Source: Longitalea luteola
Lineage (GTDB): Bacteria; Bacteroidota; Bacteroidia; Chitinophagales; Chitinophagaceae
Length of the DNA stretch: 64,000 nucleotides
Reading direction: 5' to 3'
NCBI RefSeq assembly: GCF_017356035.1
Contig: NZ_JAFIQX010000001.1
Location: forward strand, 496,001-560,000
The translations under genes and the position numbers were made by a program. Shown in pieces: positions 18,891-28,168 of this stretch. Within the stretch, counting starts at the first letter, position 1. Each line of letters begins with the position of its first letter. Under the pieces are notes generated by a model. That model was not told where the DNA came from. It did not search any database and was given only the letters and a program-made list of their open reading frames with translations.

Positions 18891-21725
18891 ATGCGGTTTG
18901 TTACCCTTATTGTTCTATTACTATGTACAGCTCAGTTTGTTACTGCTCAAAATAAAATAAGCGGTAAAGTAGTTGATGCCATGAATAAGCTGCCTTTACC
19001 CGATGCCACCGTTACGATCATCGATCCGGTTGATTCATCTGCCATGGGTTTTGCCGTAGTTGATAAAACAGGTTTGTTCGAGATCAGGAACCTCAAAAAG
19101 GGTAATTATGAGTTGGGTATTACATTTACCGGTTACGCTCCTTATAAAAAGAAACTGGAAATTACGCAAGCGCAATTTACTATTGACATGGACACTGTTT
19201 TCATGTCGCTCGATACATTGAGTATGTTGGGCAGTGTGGTCGTGCAGGCGCCGCCTATCTCGGTGAAGAAAGATACGATCGAGTTCAGGGCCAGTTCTTT
19301 CAAAACAAAACCCAATGCCACTGTTGAAGACCTGCTTAAGAAGCTGCCCGGCGTTGAAGTAGATAAGGAAGGAAACATTACTTCGCAGGGGGAAGAGATC
19401 ACGAAGATCTATGTTGACGGTAAAGAATTTTTTCTGAACGATCCCAAGCTGGCCACAAAAAATTTGTCGTCTGAAATGGTGGAAGCCGTGCAGGTATTCG
19501 ATGATATGAGTGATCAGGCCAAGTTCACCAAAATAGATGACGGCAGCCGTAAACGCACGATCAATATCAGACTGAAAAAAGATCGCAAGAAAGGCGTATT
19601 CGGCCGCAGCAGCGCATCTATAGGCAGCAGTGACCGGTATGAAGGAAGCGCTTCCTTCAATACGTTTAATAATGACCGGCAGGTGTCGATCCTAGGTGGC
19701 GCTAACAATATTAACCGCGTAGGTTTTACCAACAACGATCTTACCAGTGCTATGGGCGGAATGGGCAATGTAGGCGGTGGGCGTGGAGGTGGGGGCCGTG
19801 GCGGCCGTGGCGGTGGCGGCGGCGCCACTACCAATAACGGCAACACCAGGTCATGGAGTACGGGTATCAATTACCGTGACAGATGGGGCTCAAAGGTTGA
19901 ATTTACCGGCAGCTATTTTGTTTCACAAAACACGACCACCACTTTTAGCGAAAGCTTCAGACAAAATTTTTTCTCCAATGACTCTGCAGCTAACACCAGC
20001 TCAACTTCAAATACTTCGAATACCAATGTGAATCACCGGTTTGGTTTCCGGCTGGAATATGAGATCGACAGCATGAACTCATTGCTGATAACCCCGACCT
20101 TAAACTGGCAGCAGGCCAGGTCATCGAACAATGAATCGATCATTACAGAAGCATCGAATCCAAAACTGGCGTATAAGGCTATTGAAGGGCAAAGTGACCG
20201 TTCCAATAAACGGGAAGGAAAAAGTTTCACCAATGACCTGCTGTTCCGTCACCGGTTCCATAAACCGGGCCGTACTTTCACTATGGGCTGGAATACGTCG
20301 TTGAATGGCAGTGATGGCCATGGGTTGAATATGTCGCCTTATTATTTCTTCAATGCCGATGGCACGCAAACCCGCGTACAGAACCGCCAGCAGCGCAACG
20401 ATCAGTTGACGCGTTCCTTTAATAATACCATCAGTACTTCGGTTACTGAAATGATAGATTCAAGTATGGTATGGGAACTGAATTATGCGTATACCATCAA
20501 TCGCAGCAACAGCGACCGCGATACCTATGACTACGATTCCACGACGATGGACTTTGACAGTGTCAATAAACCCATGACCAATTATTTTGAGAACCTGTTC
20601 ACGGCCAACAGGCTGGGAACCAATTTCAGGGTAAAAAAGGAAAAGTTTAACTATCAGTTCGGTGGCGCTGTGAATTTTGCTTCACTGGAAAATCTGAGCA
20701 ACCGCGCCACTACCGGCAAGGACAGCACGATGCGCCAGACCTATACGAACTTTTTTCCAAACGCTTCTTTTAACTGGAACCCCAAACCCCGGAAGAACCT
20801 GCGTTTACATTATCGCGGCAGCACCAGGGCCCCGGGTATCAACCAGCTGCAGGATGTGCAGGATATCAGCAATCCATTGAATATTCGTACCGGTAATCCG
20901 GATCTGAAACAGGAGTTCACCCATAACATCAACCTCACTTACAGCACCTTCAATCTTACGAATTTTTTATACGTCAATATCAATGCCGGTGGAAGTATCA
21001 TCAACAACAAGATCGTGAACGGCATCAGCACACTCGATACCGGCGTGCTGCTGACCAGGCCGGTGAACCTGAACGGCGCTCAGAGTTTCAATGTCTCGGG
21101 AACCATTGGCATTCCGTTGAAGAAAATAACCACCGGCAGGCGCAGTCCGGTGAATTTGAACCTTACTACTACCTTGCGGCAGGGTCGCGATGTAAGTGAA
21201 CTGGAGAAAGCCAAGAATTACAATTATACCCGTAGCCTGGGCGAAAGAATATCTTTCAATTATTTTATTCAGGATAAGCTCGATCTGCAGGCCAATGCCA
21301 GCTTTAACTACAACGATGCGCGGTACAGTGTGCAGGAAAGTTTGAACTATAAATATTTTGATCAGCACTATTCATTAGATGTAACCTATACCATTTTCAA
21401 ACGGATAATGATCAACAACGATTTTGATTATTATATCAATACGGGGCGTGCACAGGGATTCAACCAGCCTATTCCTTTATGGAATGCGTATGTTTCCTGT
21501 TTGCTGTTCAGGAAACAGAATGGCGAGCTGCGGGTAAGTGGTATCGACCTGTTGAACCAGAATAAAAGCATAAGCCGGTCAGTGGGTGACAACCATATTG
21601 AAGATACCTACACGCGCGTGCTGCAACGCTTCTTCCTCGTTAGTTTCATGTATAATTTCAAAAGTTTTGGTAAAGCTATGTTCCCTGGCAGGGAGAACAG
21701 ACAAAGGACTGGCAGACAGTACTAG
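18891..21725 (+). CDS. Outer-membrane beta-barrel TonB-dependent-receptor-like protein (PF14905 type)
   Basis: 944 residues. Signal peptide MRFVTLIVLLLCTAQFVTAQ, a carboxypeptidase-like regulatory domain (about 22-110: ISGKVVDAMNKLPLPDATV), a plug-like part with AELLKKLPGVE-type sequence (TVEDLLKKLPGVEVDKEGN), then a barrel with many aromatic-alternating strands. A Gly/Arg-rich stretch (about 286-313, GGGRGGGGRGGRGGGGG) is a flexible low-complexity insert in a loop. This class resembles the beta-barrel family 3 receptors rather than SusC: it lacks the VVDG plug signature and has no SusD partner. It ends the rightward unit and is convergent with the thioredoxin gene. Substrate unknown. Confidence 0.82.
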   Translation: MRFVTLIVLLLCTAQFVTAQNKISGKVVDAMNKLPLPDATVTIIDPVDSSAMGFAVVDKTGLFEIRNLKKGNYELGITFTGYAPYKKKLEITQAQFTIDMDTVFMSLDTLSMLGSVVVQAPPISVKKDTIEFRASSFKTKPNATVEDLLKKLPGVEVDKEGNITSQGEEITKIYVDGKEFFLNDPKLATKNLSSEMVEAVQVFDDMSDQAKFTKIDDGSRKRTINIRLKKDRKKGVFGRSSASIGSSDRYEGSASFNTFNNDRQVSILGGANNINRVGFTNNDLTSAMGGMGNVGGGRGGGGRGGRGGGGGATTNNGNTRSWSTGINYRDRWGSKVEFTGSYFVSQNTTTTFSESFRQNFFSNDSAANTSSTSNTSNTNVNHRFGFRLEYEIDSMNSLLITPTLNWQQARSSNNESIITEASNPKLAYKAIEGQSDRSNKREGKSFTNDLLFRHRFHKPGRTFTMGWNTSLNGSDGHGLNMSPYYFFNADGTQTRVQNRQQRNDQLTRSFNNTISTSVTEMIDSSMVWELNYAYTINRSNSDRDTYDYDSTTMDFDSVNKPMTNYFENLFTANRLGTNFRVKKEKFNYQFGGAVNFASLENLSNRATTGKDSTMRQTYTNFFPNASFNWNPKPRKNLRLHYRGSTRAPGINQLQDVQDISNPLNIRTGNPDLKQEFTHNINLTYSTFNLTNFLYVNINAGGSIINNKIVNGISTLDTGVLLTRPVNLNGAQSFNVSGTIGIPLKKITTGRRSPVNLNLTTTLRQGRDVSELEKAKNYNYTRSLGERISFNYFIQDKLDLQANASFNYNDARYSVQESLNYKYFDQHYSLDVTYTIFKRIMINNDFDYYINTGRAQGFNQPIPLWNAYVSCLLFRKQNGELRVSGIDLLNQNKSISRSVGDNHIEDTYTRVLQRFFLVSFMYNFKSFGKAMFPGRENRQRTGRQY

Positions 21726-21867
21726 TCTTTAGCCAGCCCTTATGTCAACCATGTTGCTGAACCGGTGCGCCTTATAATTACAGGCCCCGGGCAGCTGCAC
21801 GGGTGGGTAATTGACGATTGACGGGGCTTCCATGTCACGTTTGCCGTTGCACGACCGACGATTTCAG

Positions 21868-22995
21868 TTAATAGAATCTTCCAATAAGACGATTGTCTAC
21901 AATCATTTGCTTGATCACTGCCGGATCTATCGGTCCCTGTTTGCCGTAGATGATCTTGCCGCCTGGTTCTACCAGGATGGTATAGGGAAGCGCGCCCTGC
22001 CATTTGGGATCGATAGCTTCAATTAGTTTGTATTTGTCGTCTGAAGAGAAGAGATAATTCGTATTGGATGCCTGTTGCTGCTGCAGGAATTTCAACACCT
22101 TGTCCTTTTTGTCCGGGCCATCAGCACTGATACTGATAAATTCAAAATCACGCCGCCGGTACATCCGGTTGATGGAAATGAATTCCGGGAATTCTGTAAC
22201 ACAGGGACCACACCAGGTAGCCCAGATGTTGATCAAACGTAATTTGTCGGAAGGGTTCTTTATCAATTCTTTTAATCCAGGTTCATCTATCGTATTTACG
22301 GTCACCGGTTCTTTGGCCCATTCTTCAAATCCTTTTTTAACCGACGAAGATTTATCGGCCCATTTAACGGAACAACCGAATACTTTCGTGGTTTGTATGG
22401 CCACCGGTTTGTTTTGCAGCAAGGCCTCGATGGCATCCCGCGTATTTAATTCTGTAGGTGTTTTTGTGGGTTTTTCTACATTGTCTACCCGGCCCTGGTA
22501 GCGCAATTTTCGGGCCTTGTCAAAAATAAAGACATGCGGAGTAGCCACCGGCCCATAGGCTTTGGCGGTAGTCTGCGCGTCGCCATCGTACAAATAGGGA
22601 AAATTATATTTCTTTCTTTGCGCCCTGATCTTGATTTCTTCGAATGAATCGCTCAGATCGGTATAGCCGAGCTCATCCAAACGCACAGATCGTGGATCGT
22701 TGGGGCTGATGGCCACGACGGCGACGTTTTTGGCGCTATAGTCTTTCGTTAACTGTATGAGCCGGTCTTCATAAGCCTGGGCGGTTGGACAGTGATTACA
22801 GGTAAAGACGATCACCAGAAGATCTGCGTTCCTGAAAGAGGAGAGGGTGTAGGTTTTGCCGTCGGTACCTGGTAATTTGAAATCCGGGGCAGCAGAGCCA
22901 ATGGCAAGTGTTTTATGTTCCTCGTTTGTGCTTTGGGATAAGGCGGCAACCGGTAGTATGGCAAGCAACAGCAGCCCGTAAAACAATGCTTTCAT
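21868..22995 (-). CDS. Exported protein with two thioredoxin-fold domains (AhpC/TSA-like plus TlpA-like)
   Basis: 375 residues with signal peptide ending AALSQ. Domain 1 (about 30-195) is a redoxin with GSAAPDFKLPGTDGK and the motif FTCNHCPTA (Cys66 and Cys69). Domain 2 (about 225-375) is TlpA-like, with INIWATWCGPCVTEFPEF (Cys262 and Cys265) and a late cis-Pro segment ALPYTILVEPGGKI. Both CxxC motifs are intact. Likely a periplasmic disulfide/thiol oxidoreductase. The two-domain fusion is less common than single TlpA proteins. It lies downstream of the GH10 gene on the same strand across a 192-bp gap containing inverse heptad arrays, and no functional link to xylan is evident. Confidence 0.85.
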   Translation of the reverse strand: MKALFYGLLLLAILPVAALSQSTNEEHKTLAIGSAAPDFKLPGTDGKTYTLSSFRNADLLVIVFTCNHCPTAQAYEDRLIQLTKDYSAKNVAVVAISPNDPRSVRLDELGYTDLSDSFEEIKIRAQRKKYNFPYLYDGDAQTTAKAYGPVATPHVFIFDKARKLRYQGRVDNVEKPTKTPTELNTRDAIEALLQNKPVAIQTTKVFGCSVKWADKSSSVKKGFEEWAKEPVTVNTIDEPGLKELIKNPSDKLRLINIWATWCGPCVTEFPEFISINRMYRRRDFEFISISADGPDKKDKVLKFLQQQQASNTNYLFSSDDKYKLIEAIDPKWQGALPYTILVEPGGKIIYGKQGPIDPAVIKQMIVDNRLIGRFY

Positions 22996-23053
22996 GAGCG
23001 CTTATTTGCTAAAAGATACGATTTTTTAACGAGGATCTACAGCCTGGGTAAGA

Positions 23054-23145
23054 ATTACGAAGTAAGAAATAAGAAGTACGAAGACTGAGCTAAGCGATTA
23101 AGGTATGAGGTTTAAAAATCAGTTGACTTCTTACTTCTTATTTCA
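23054..23145. repeat. Inverse heptad arrays (AGTAAGA type)
   Basis: Left array 23054-23088 (ATTACGA, AGTAAGA, AATAAGA, AGTACGA, AGACTGA). Right arm 23124-23145 reads TGAAATAAGAAGTAAGAAG on the minus strand, the same motif in inverse orientation. A transcript could fold into an AU-rich hairpin between the GH10 stop and the thioredoxin start. Confidence 0.75.
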
Positions 23146-23187
23146 TGTGCCTATATTCTGCAAGCATATTTCTTAACCTGGTTATAC

Positions 23188-24255
23188 CTAGAAAGAGATC
23201 ACTTCAAAGAAGGCCTTCTTGGGTTTTAGTTGCTGATCGAACAGGGTAGGATAATTTTTGCGGCCATGGACCGGGTATTCATCCAACCACGTGCGGCGGT
23301 CAGAAACGCCCCAGAAGGTAACACCGGTGATCACATTTTTGTAATCCCGGAAAATGCGGAACAGTTTTTTGTATTGCTCCAGTTGCTGTTGCTCGCGTTC
23401 AGCGGTGAAACTGTCATTCTCACCAGGCCTTTTGGCGCGGCGGTTCTTCTCCCACGGATAAACGGAAACATCCAGTTCAGTGACCTGCACCTTTAAACCA
23501 AGGGAGGAATATCTTTCAATGGCCGTGCGCAACTCATCTTCAGAAGGCTCAAAAACTGACCAATGCCCCTGTAAACCCACCCCATGAATGGGCACTTTGG
23601 CATCAACCAGCTTCTTCAGCAATTTGTAGATCCGTTCTCTTTTTTCAGGCCGTTCTGTGTTATAGTCATTGTAGAATAACACGGCATCGGGATCAGCTGC
23701 ATGCGCATATTCAAAAGCCTTTACAATAAATTCATCGCCACAGATCTGGTGAAAAAGGGAATTGCGCAGGATGCGCGAACTGTCGTCATCAACCGCTTCA
23801 TTCACCACGTCCCAGGCATATATTTTTCCCTTATAACGGTTCACCACAGTGGTTATATGATCTTTCAGGCGTTGTAACAGGACCTCTTTGCTAACCGTTT
23901 TGCCGGAAGCATCCTTGAAAAACCAGTCAGGTGTTTGTTCGTGCCAGCACAAAGCGTGGCCGCGCACTTTCATGCCATGCCGTTGTGCAAAGTGTACGAT
24001 GGAATCAGCCAGCGTCCAGTTGTAAAAATCCTCCCGCGGATGAATGGGGCCCATTTTCATCGCATTTTCCGGAGTGATGCTGTTGAATTGCGCAGTGATC
24101 AGCTGTGCATCGGCGCCTGTTAATGAGCGCGGACTAACCGCTACTCCAATGGGAAAGTAGTTTGAATAATGATCTTTGAGCCCTTTGGTTTGCGCGGTTG
24201 CCTGAATGCTGAATAGCAGCATCAGGGTCAGCAAGTTTATGGGTGCTTTTTTCAT
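23188..24255 (-). CDS. GH10 endo-1,4-beta-xylanase
   Basis: 355 residues from the ATG at 24255. A longer start at 24312 would add 19 residues (MTIVDSRFTIHDSR...) that are only translated heptad repeat, whereas the chosen start gives signal peptide MKKAPINLLTLMLLFSIQATAQ. A single (beta/alpha)8 GH10 domain fills the protein. The acid/base is Glu153 in WDVVNEAVDD and the nucleophile Glu260 in VQVTELDVS; GHALCWHEQTPDWF and TFWGVSDRRTWL are further family signatures. No carbohydrate-binding module. It cleaves the xylan backbone, probably in the periplasm after import of oligosaccharides. Neighbours GH115 and GH67 indicate glucuronoxylan. Confidence 0.96.
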   Translation of the reverse strand: MKKAPINLLTLMLLFSIQATAQTKGLKDHYSNYFPIGVAVSPRSLTGADAQLITAQFNSITPENAMKMGPIHPREDFYNWTLADSIVHFAQRHGMKVRGHALCWHEQTPDWFFKDASGKTVSKEVLLQRLKDHITTVVNRYKGKIYAWDVVNEAVDDDSSRILRNSLFHQICGDEFIVKAFEYAHAADPDAVLFYNDYNTERPEKRERIYKLLKKLVDAKVPIHGVGLQGHWSVFEPSEDELRTAIERYSSLGLKVQVTELDVSVYPWEKNRRAKRPGENDSFTAEREQQQLEQYKKLFRIFRDYKNVITGVTFWGVSDRRTWLDEYPVHGRKNYPTLFDQQLKPKKAFFEVISF

Positions 24256-24269
24256 ATATGCGTTGTTTG

Positions 24270-24339
24270 ATCGTGAATCGTGAATCGTGAATCGTGAGTC
24301 GACAATCGTCAATCGTCAATCCTGAATCGTCAGTCGGGA
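24270..24339. repeat. Heptad array, ten units (ATCGTGA / ATCGTCA)
   Basis: Four exact ATCGTGA copies, then GTCGACA, ATCGTCA twice, ATCCTGA, ATCGTCA and GTCGGGA, all in unbroken 7-bp register. It fills the gap between the GH115 stop and the GH10 start and is transcribed as the GH10 leader. Seven is not a multiple of three, so all frames give a repeating peptide, which can mislead start-codon prediction. Confidence 0.9.
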
Positions 24340-24351
24340 ATTTATATTAGC

Positions 24352-27186
24352 TCATTGTTTAGGCGGCCCGAGATAGCTCTTGCGAACCCCGCCCCAATCG
24401 ATCACTATCTTTTGCAGCACAATGCCGTTATCAAGCGGCCAGATCTTCAACGTGTGATGACCTGCTTTGGACAGGTTATGTGTTGAGGTGCTGATCCTGA
24501 TATTGTTGCTTACCGATTGCGCCCAGGCCCTGTCTGAATTATCGGCATGGAGGTTAACCACCTGCGGCGTTTCATCGTCGAAGGCAATAGCATAGCGCAA
24601 TCCCGATGATTCATTGAAGGGCAGGCTGGGCGAACAATACAGCATTACCCTGGTGGCGCCGGAATCGGTTGTATACATGTTGTACGTCAGGTGCGCTGAT
24701 GATCTGTTGGGTTGTTCCGCTGCAGTAGCATTGGTGAAATAGGTGATGCCATTGCCGGTTCTGCCAATATCATGTATGCGCATCCAGCGGCCCTCTTTAT
24801 CGGGGACTGCTTTTTTATACGCATCTGCTTCTATGGAAATATGACCGTCGCTTTCCACATAGGTCGATGGATCTATCTTAGGCAGTTTTATCTTTTTAAT
24901 GACCGCACAAATCTTTACCGCTTGTTTATCCGGGCCGGTGATGGTTACCGGAATGCGATGGGTTCCCATTGGAACGGCCGGCCAGTTAACCTGTACCCAG
25001 ATGCGTTTTTCCTTGTCTGTTCGTCCGCTGGCAGAGGAGAATTGCAACCAGGGTTTTGCAGAACGAATGGAATAATTAAAAGGGGATGCGCCTTTATTAA
25101 AGATCTCGAAATAATGCTTTTGGGGATTTTGTGAATAAAAGCCGGGCAGGGTAGCGCTATCGGAATTACCCGGCCAGGCCAGTTCCGATCCTTCAATGGC
25201 AATACCCATAGCTGCACCGGCAACCGGCGTAATGGTTTTAACCGCGGGCATTTTATTAGCCGGGGGTTGTTGCCAGTAGGTGTAACCGATATGTGTTTGA
25301 TCCATCATATGGTTCCATTTTCCATTGGCCAGTTCCCGGTTGTATTGGATGGTGAGTAAAGAATCTGCCATATATAATTCCTGAACACGGGCGGCCAGCG
25401 CATTGGTGGATGCCCGGCCCTGTTTTGCATACAAGTGATTTTTACCGGTGGTTACATACAACTCATTCAGGTTGGCGCAGGCTTTTATGGGGAATAACAC
25501 CAGTTGGTAAAAAGCGTCTTTTGCGTCGGCAGGTAATGCTTTGGAGATGCGTTCCGCTTTTGCTGCCAAAACATTGTATTCCTGTACCACTTTTTCAGCT
25601 TCCTGGTAATTGATCAGGCTGTAGGTATCCGGCGACAGCAATTCCGGTTTACGGCGGCTGTTGTATTGCGTATAAAGCGCCAGCAGCCGGGCAATCTCTT
25701 TTGCATGTTGATGACCGAATTGTTGTACGGCCCAGGCTTCGGTATACGCACGCGAACGATCCGTTGTATATTGCTGCGGGGCCCAGGCATGATCCAGAAA
25801 GAAAGATATCGGCAGTTCCATGGGTTTCAGATCGCCTACATTTACGATCCAGATACGGTTGACCCCATATTCATAGGCCAGGTTCATTTGTTCCCAGGTG
25901 CGTGCGATGGTATTCGTATTAAGCCATTTGTAATTGCGCGGGCCGCCCACATAATCGAAATGGTAATAGATCCCGTAACCGCCGGCACGCGCAGGTGCAT
26001 TCCGTTTCGGCAGCTTGCGAATGTTACCCCAGTTATCGTCGCACAATAAAAGGGTAATATCATCCGGCACCCGCATGCCCTTGTCGTAATAGTCCTGCAC
26101 TTCTTTATATAAAGCCCATAGCTGCGGTGTGGCCGCCGCTTCTTTCTTTGTTACGTTCGCCAGGATCGCCCGTTGATCGGCTACTATTTTTTCCAGCAAA
26201 GCAATATTGCTTTTTTCACTCATAGGCTCATCCCCATCGCCCCGCATCCCTACGGTTACAATACTTTCATAGTTGCGCATACGGCGAATGCCTGCTTCCC
26301 AGAATTTTTTCAACTGCAATTCGTTGCTGTCGTAATTCCATTTACCGGTTCCATACCGCCGCCATTCATCATGTGCCCGCAGCATGGGTTCGTGATGGCT
26401 GGTGCCGATCACAATGCCATACTGATCGGCCACCACGGGGTTCAGTGTATCATCATCGTAGAAAGCATTGCCCCACATGGCCGGCCACAAATAATTTCCT
26501 TTGAGGCGAAGCAACAGCTCAAACACTTTTTCATAGAATAAGTGATTGAAGCCACCGAAAGTGGCTTTACTCCAGCCCGACAAAGCGGGTGCTTCGTCGT
26601 TGAGAAAAATGCCGCGATAGGTAACACCGGGGCGCTGGAATTGTTTGACTGCGCTGTTATACCAGCAGGAAGCTGATCTTTTCACCGGCACATCTGCCCA
26701 CCAGTACCACGGCGATACGCCCAGCTGTTTCGACAATTCAAAAACGCCATAGGCAGTGCCGCGTTTATCACTGCCGGCAATTACCAGCGCATGGGCAACA
26801 CCGGGGTAGGGATTCGCTATCACCTGGATTTGAAAAGCTTCCCATTTACCGGCTATGCTGTCAACGGTTAATTTTTTAGTTTGAACCAATTCCTTAATGA
26901 GCGATGACTGATCCAGCGACCCAATGATAATAATGTTTTTAGAAGCCGCAGCAATGGTGTGAGCCGTATCAGGCCGCTGGCCGGTAACCTTTTCTATATC
27001 GGTTTGCAGTAAAGCGGCTGCTTTTTGCACCAGCCAGTGATCGCCCGCACCTACATACACCGGACTGGCTTTTTGCGCCGCAACAATCGGAAAGGCCCCT
27101 GGCGCATTTTCAGGAAGGATCGCTTGCTGTGCAAGGGCAGCACTGGCCATCAGCCAGGCCAGTAATATCAGCACTTTTCTTTTCAT
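24352..27186 (-). CDS. GH115 alpha-glucuronidase
   Basis: 944 residues with signal peptide ending ALAQ. The family GH115 layout is complete: N-terminal alpha/beta domain with GSDKRGTAYGVFELSKQLGVSPWYWWADVP, a TIM-barrel with YRGIFLNDEAPALSGW, KGNYLWPAMWGNAFYDDD and IGTSHHEPMLRAHDEW, a helical region with HAWAPQQYT, and a C-terminal beta domain (about 780-944, starting near YVESDGHISIEAD). GH115 enzymes remove (4-O-methyl-)D-glucuronic acid from both internal and terminal xylose of glucuronoxylan, complementing GH67, which acts only at the non-reducing end. Probably periplasmic. It lies between the SDR dehydrogenase and GH10 genes on one strand, spacing under 100 bp on both sides. Confidence 0.95.
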   Translation of the reverse strand: MKRKVLILLAWLMASAALAQQAILPENAPGAFPIVAAQKASPVYVGAGDHWLVQKAAALLQTDIEKVTGQRPDTAHTIAAASKNIIIIGSLDQSSLIKELVQTKKLTVDSIAGKWEAFQIQVIANPYPGVAHALVIAGSDKRGTAYGVFELSKQLGVSPWYWWADVPVKRSASCWYNSAVKQFQRPGVTYRGIFLNDEAPALSGWSKATFGGFNHLFYEKVFELLLRLKGNYLWPAMWGNAFYDDDTLNPVVADQYGIVIGTSHHEPMLRAHDEWRRYGTGKWNYDSNELQLKKFWEAGIRRMRNYESIVTVGMRGDGDEPMSEKSNIALLEKIVADQRAILANVTKKEAAATPQLWALYKEVQDYYDKGMRVPDDITLLLCDDNWGNIRKLPKRNAPARAGGYGIYYHFDYVGGPRNYKWLNTNTIARTWEQMNLAYEYGVNRIWIVNVGDLKPMELPISFFLDHAWAPQQYTTDRSRAYTEAWAVQQFGHQHAKEIARLLALYTQYNSRRKPELLSPDTYSLINYQEAEKVVQEYNVLAAKAERISKALPADAKDAFYQLVLFPIKACANLNELYVTTGKNHLYAKQGRASTNALAARVQELYMADSLLTIQYNRELANGKWNHMMDQTHIGYTYWQQPPANKMPAVKTITPVAGAAMGIAIEGSELAWPGNSDSATLPGFYSQNPQKHYFEIFNKGASPFNYSIRSAKPWLQFSSASGRTDKEKRIWVQVNWPAVPMGTHRIPVTITGPDKQAVKICAVIKKIKLPKIDPSTYVESDGHISIEADAYKKAVPDKEGRWMRIHDIGRTGNGITYFTNATAAEQPNRSSAHLTYNMYTTDSGATRVMLYCSPSLPFNESSGLRYAIAFDDETPQVVNLHADNSDRAWAQSVSNNIRISTSTHNLSKAGHHTLKIWPLDNGIVLQKIVIDWGGVRKSYLGPPKQ

Positions 27187-27274
27187 ATATGGAAAACAAT
27201 AAACGTATCGTCAGTAACAAGGTTGGCCACGGCCCTGAACCTGGTACAGGACCATGGCAAACCCTGATCAATAA

Positions 27275-28024
27275 TTAAAAGCCGATGGAGTTACCGCCGT
27301 CTACCGGTAATACAACGCCGGTGATGTACCGTGATGAATCGGTAGCCAGGAAAAGAGCTGCATCACCAATATCTGAAGGAGCGCCCATAACGCCCATGGG
27401 GGTACGGCCCAGGGCTTTGTTCTTGCGTTCGGTATCCTGGTTAAACGCTTTCGAGGTCATGTCAGTGGCAATGAAACCCGGCGCAATACAATTGATTCGA
27501 AGACCCTGTGGCGACAATTCCGTCGCCATGGCCCGGGTCATTCCTTCAATGGCTGTTTTAGACGCTGAATAAGCAATGACCTTGGGAATACCATACTGGG
27601 CAGCCATGGAGCTGATGTTTATGATACTTCCTTTTTTATTAGGTAACATGTTCTTTACCACTTCCCGGGTCAATGCGAATACTGCTACCAAATTCGTTTG
27701 TATCACTTTTTGAAAGTCTTCATTGGTTACCTCGGTGAACTCTTTTTTCATATTAATACCGGCGTTGTTCACCAGGATATCGATATGTCCGAATTGGGTA
27801 ATAACCTGTTTCACCAGTGAGGGTATAGCGTCCAGATCGCTCAGGTCGGCAACAATGGGTACACATAATGCACCCAGCTTTTGTTTGGCCTGGTGCAATT
27901 TTTCCTGGTCGCGGCCTACGATCACTGTAGTGATGTTGTGCTGCACAAATTTTTCTGTAATGGCCAGGCCAATGCCGGAACCACCTCCCGTTACGATCGC
28001 TACTGTTTGGTTAACTGTGTTCAT
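27275..28024 (-). CDS. SDR-family dehydrogenase, candidate D-mannonate oxidoreductase
   Basis: Start chosen at the ATG at 28024 (249 residues), which puts the Rossmann motif TGGGSGIG near residue 14 as usual for classical SDRs; the upstream in-frame start adds an unlikely tail. Other motifs: NNAG, the catalytic Ser in INISSMAAQYG, YSASK, and a C-terminal VVLPVDGGNSIGF. No signal peptide, so cytoplasmic. General annotation would be gluconate-5-dehydrogenase or 3-ketoacyl-reductase-like. Its place between GH67 and GH115, with uxuA close by and no UxuB-type enzyme in the window, suggests reduction of D-fructuronate to D-mannonate; SDR-type enzymes with that role exist in Firmicutes. This step is inferred from context only. 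Confidence 0.85.
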   Translation of the reverse strand: MNTVNQTVAIVTGGGSGIGLAITEKFVQHNITTVIVGRDQEKLHQAKQKLGALCVPIVADLSDLDAIPSLVKQVITQFGHIDILVNNAGINMKKEFTEVTNEDFQKVIQTNLVAVFALTREVVKNMLPNKKGSIINISSMAAQYGIPKVIAYSASKTAIEGMTRAMATELSPQGLRINCIAPGFIATDMTSKAFNQDTERKNKALGRTPMGVMGAPSDIGDAALFLATDSSRYITGVVLPVDGGNSIGF

Positions 28025-28122
28025 TAATACTAGATTTATAGATCTTACATTACTAAGTTTTCTTTTCCCGTGCAAACGTGTTCTTGTCGTGAATCGTCAA
28101 TCGATCATCAAACCCTGTATTC

Positions 28123-28166
28123 CATTATAACATTATCATATTATCACATTATTACATTATCACATT
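28123..28166. repeat. Octad array, CATTATCA type
   Basis: Five 8-bp units in register (CATTATAA, CATTATCA, TATTATCA, CATTATTA, CATTATCA), with the sixth fading into the GH67 stop. The terminal segment CACATTGCTTAATGTG (28161-28176) is a small perfect hairpin over the GH67 stop codon. Confidence 0.75.
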
Positions 28167-28168
28167 GC

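Noticed and set aside
18891-21725. SusC assignment for the 944-residue barrel protein
   Set aside because: The VVDG plug signature and a SusD partner are missing; the sequence fits the other outer-membrane beta-barrel family better.
23188-24312. Longer GH10 start at 24312
   Set aside because: The extra residues are translated heptad repeat and would precede a normal signal peptide; the ATG at 24255 is used.
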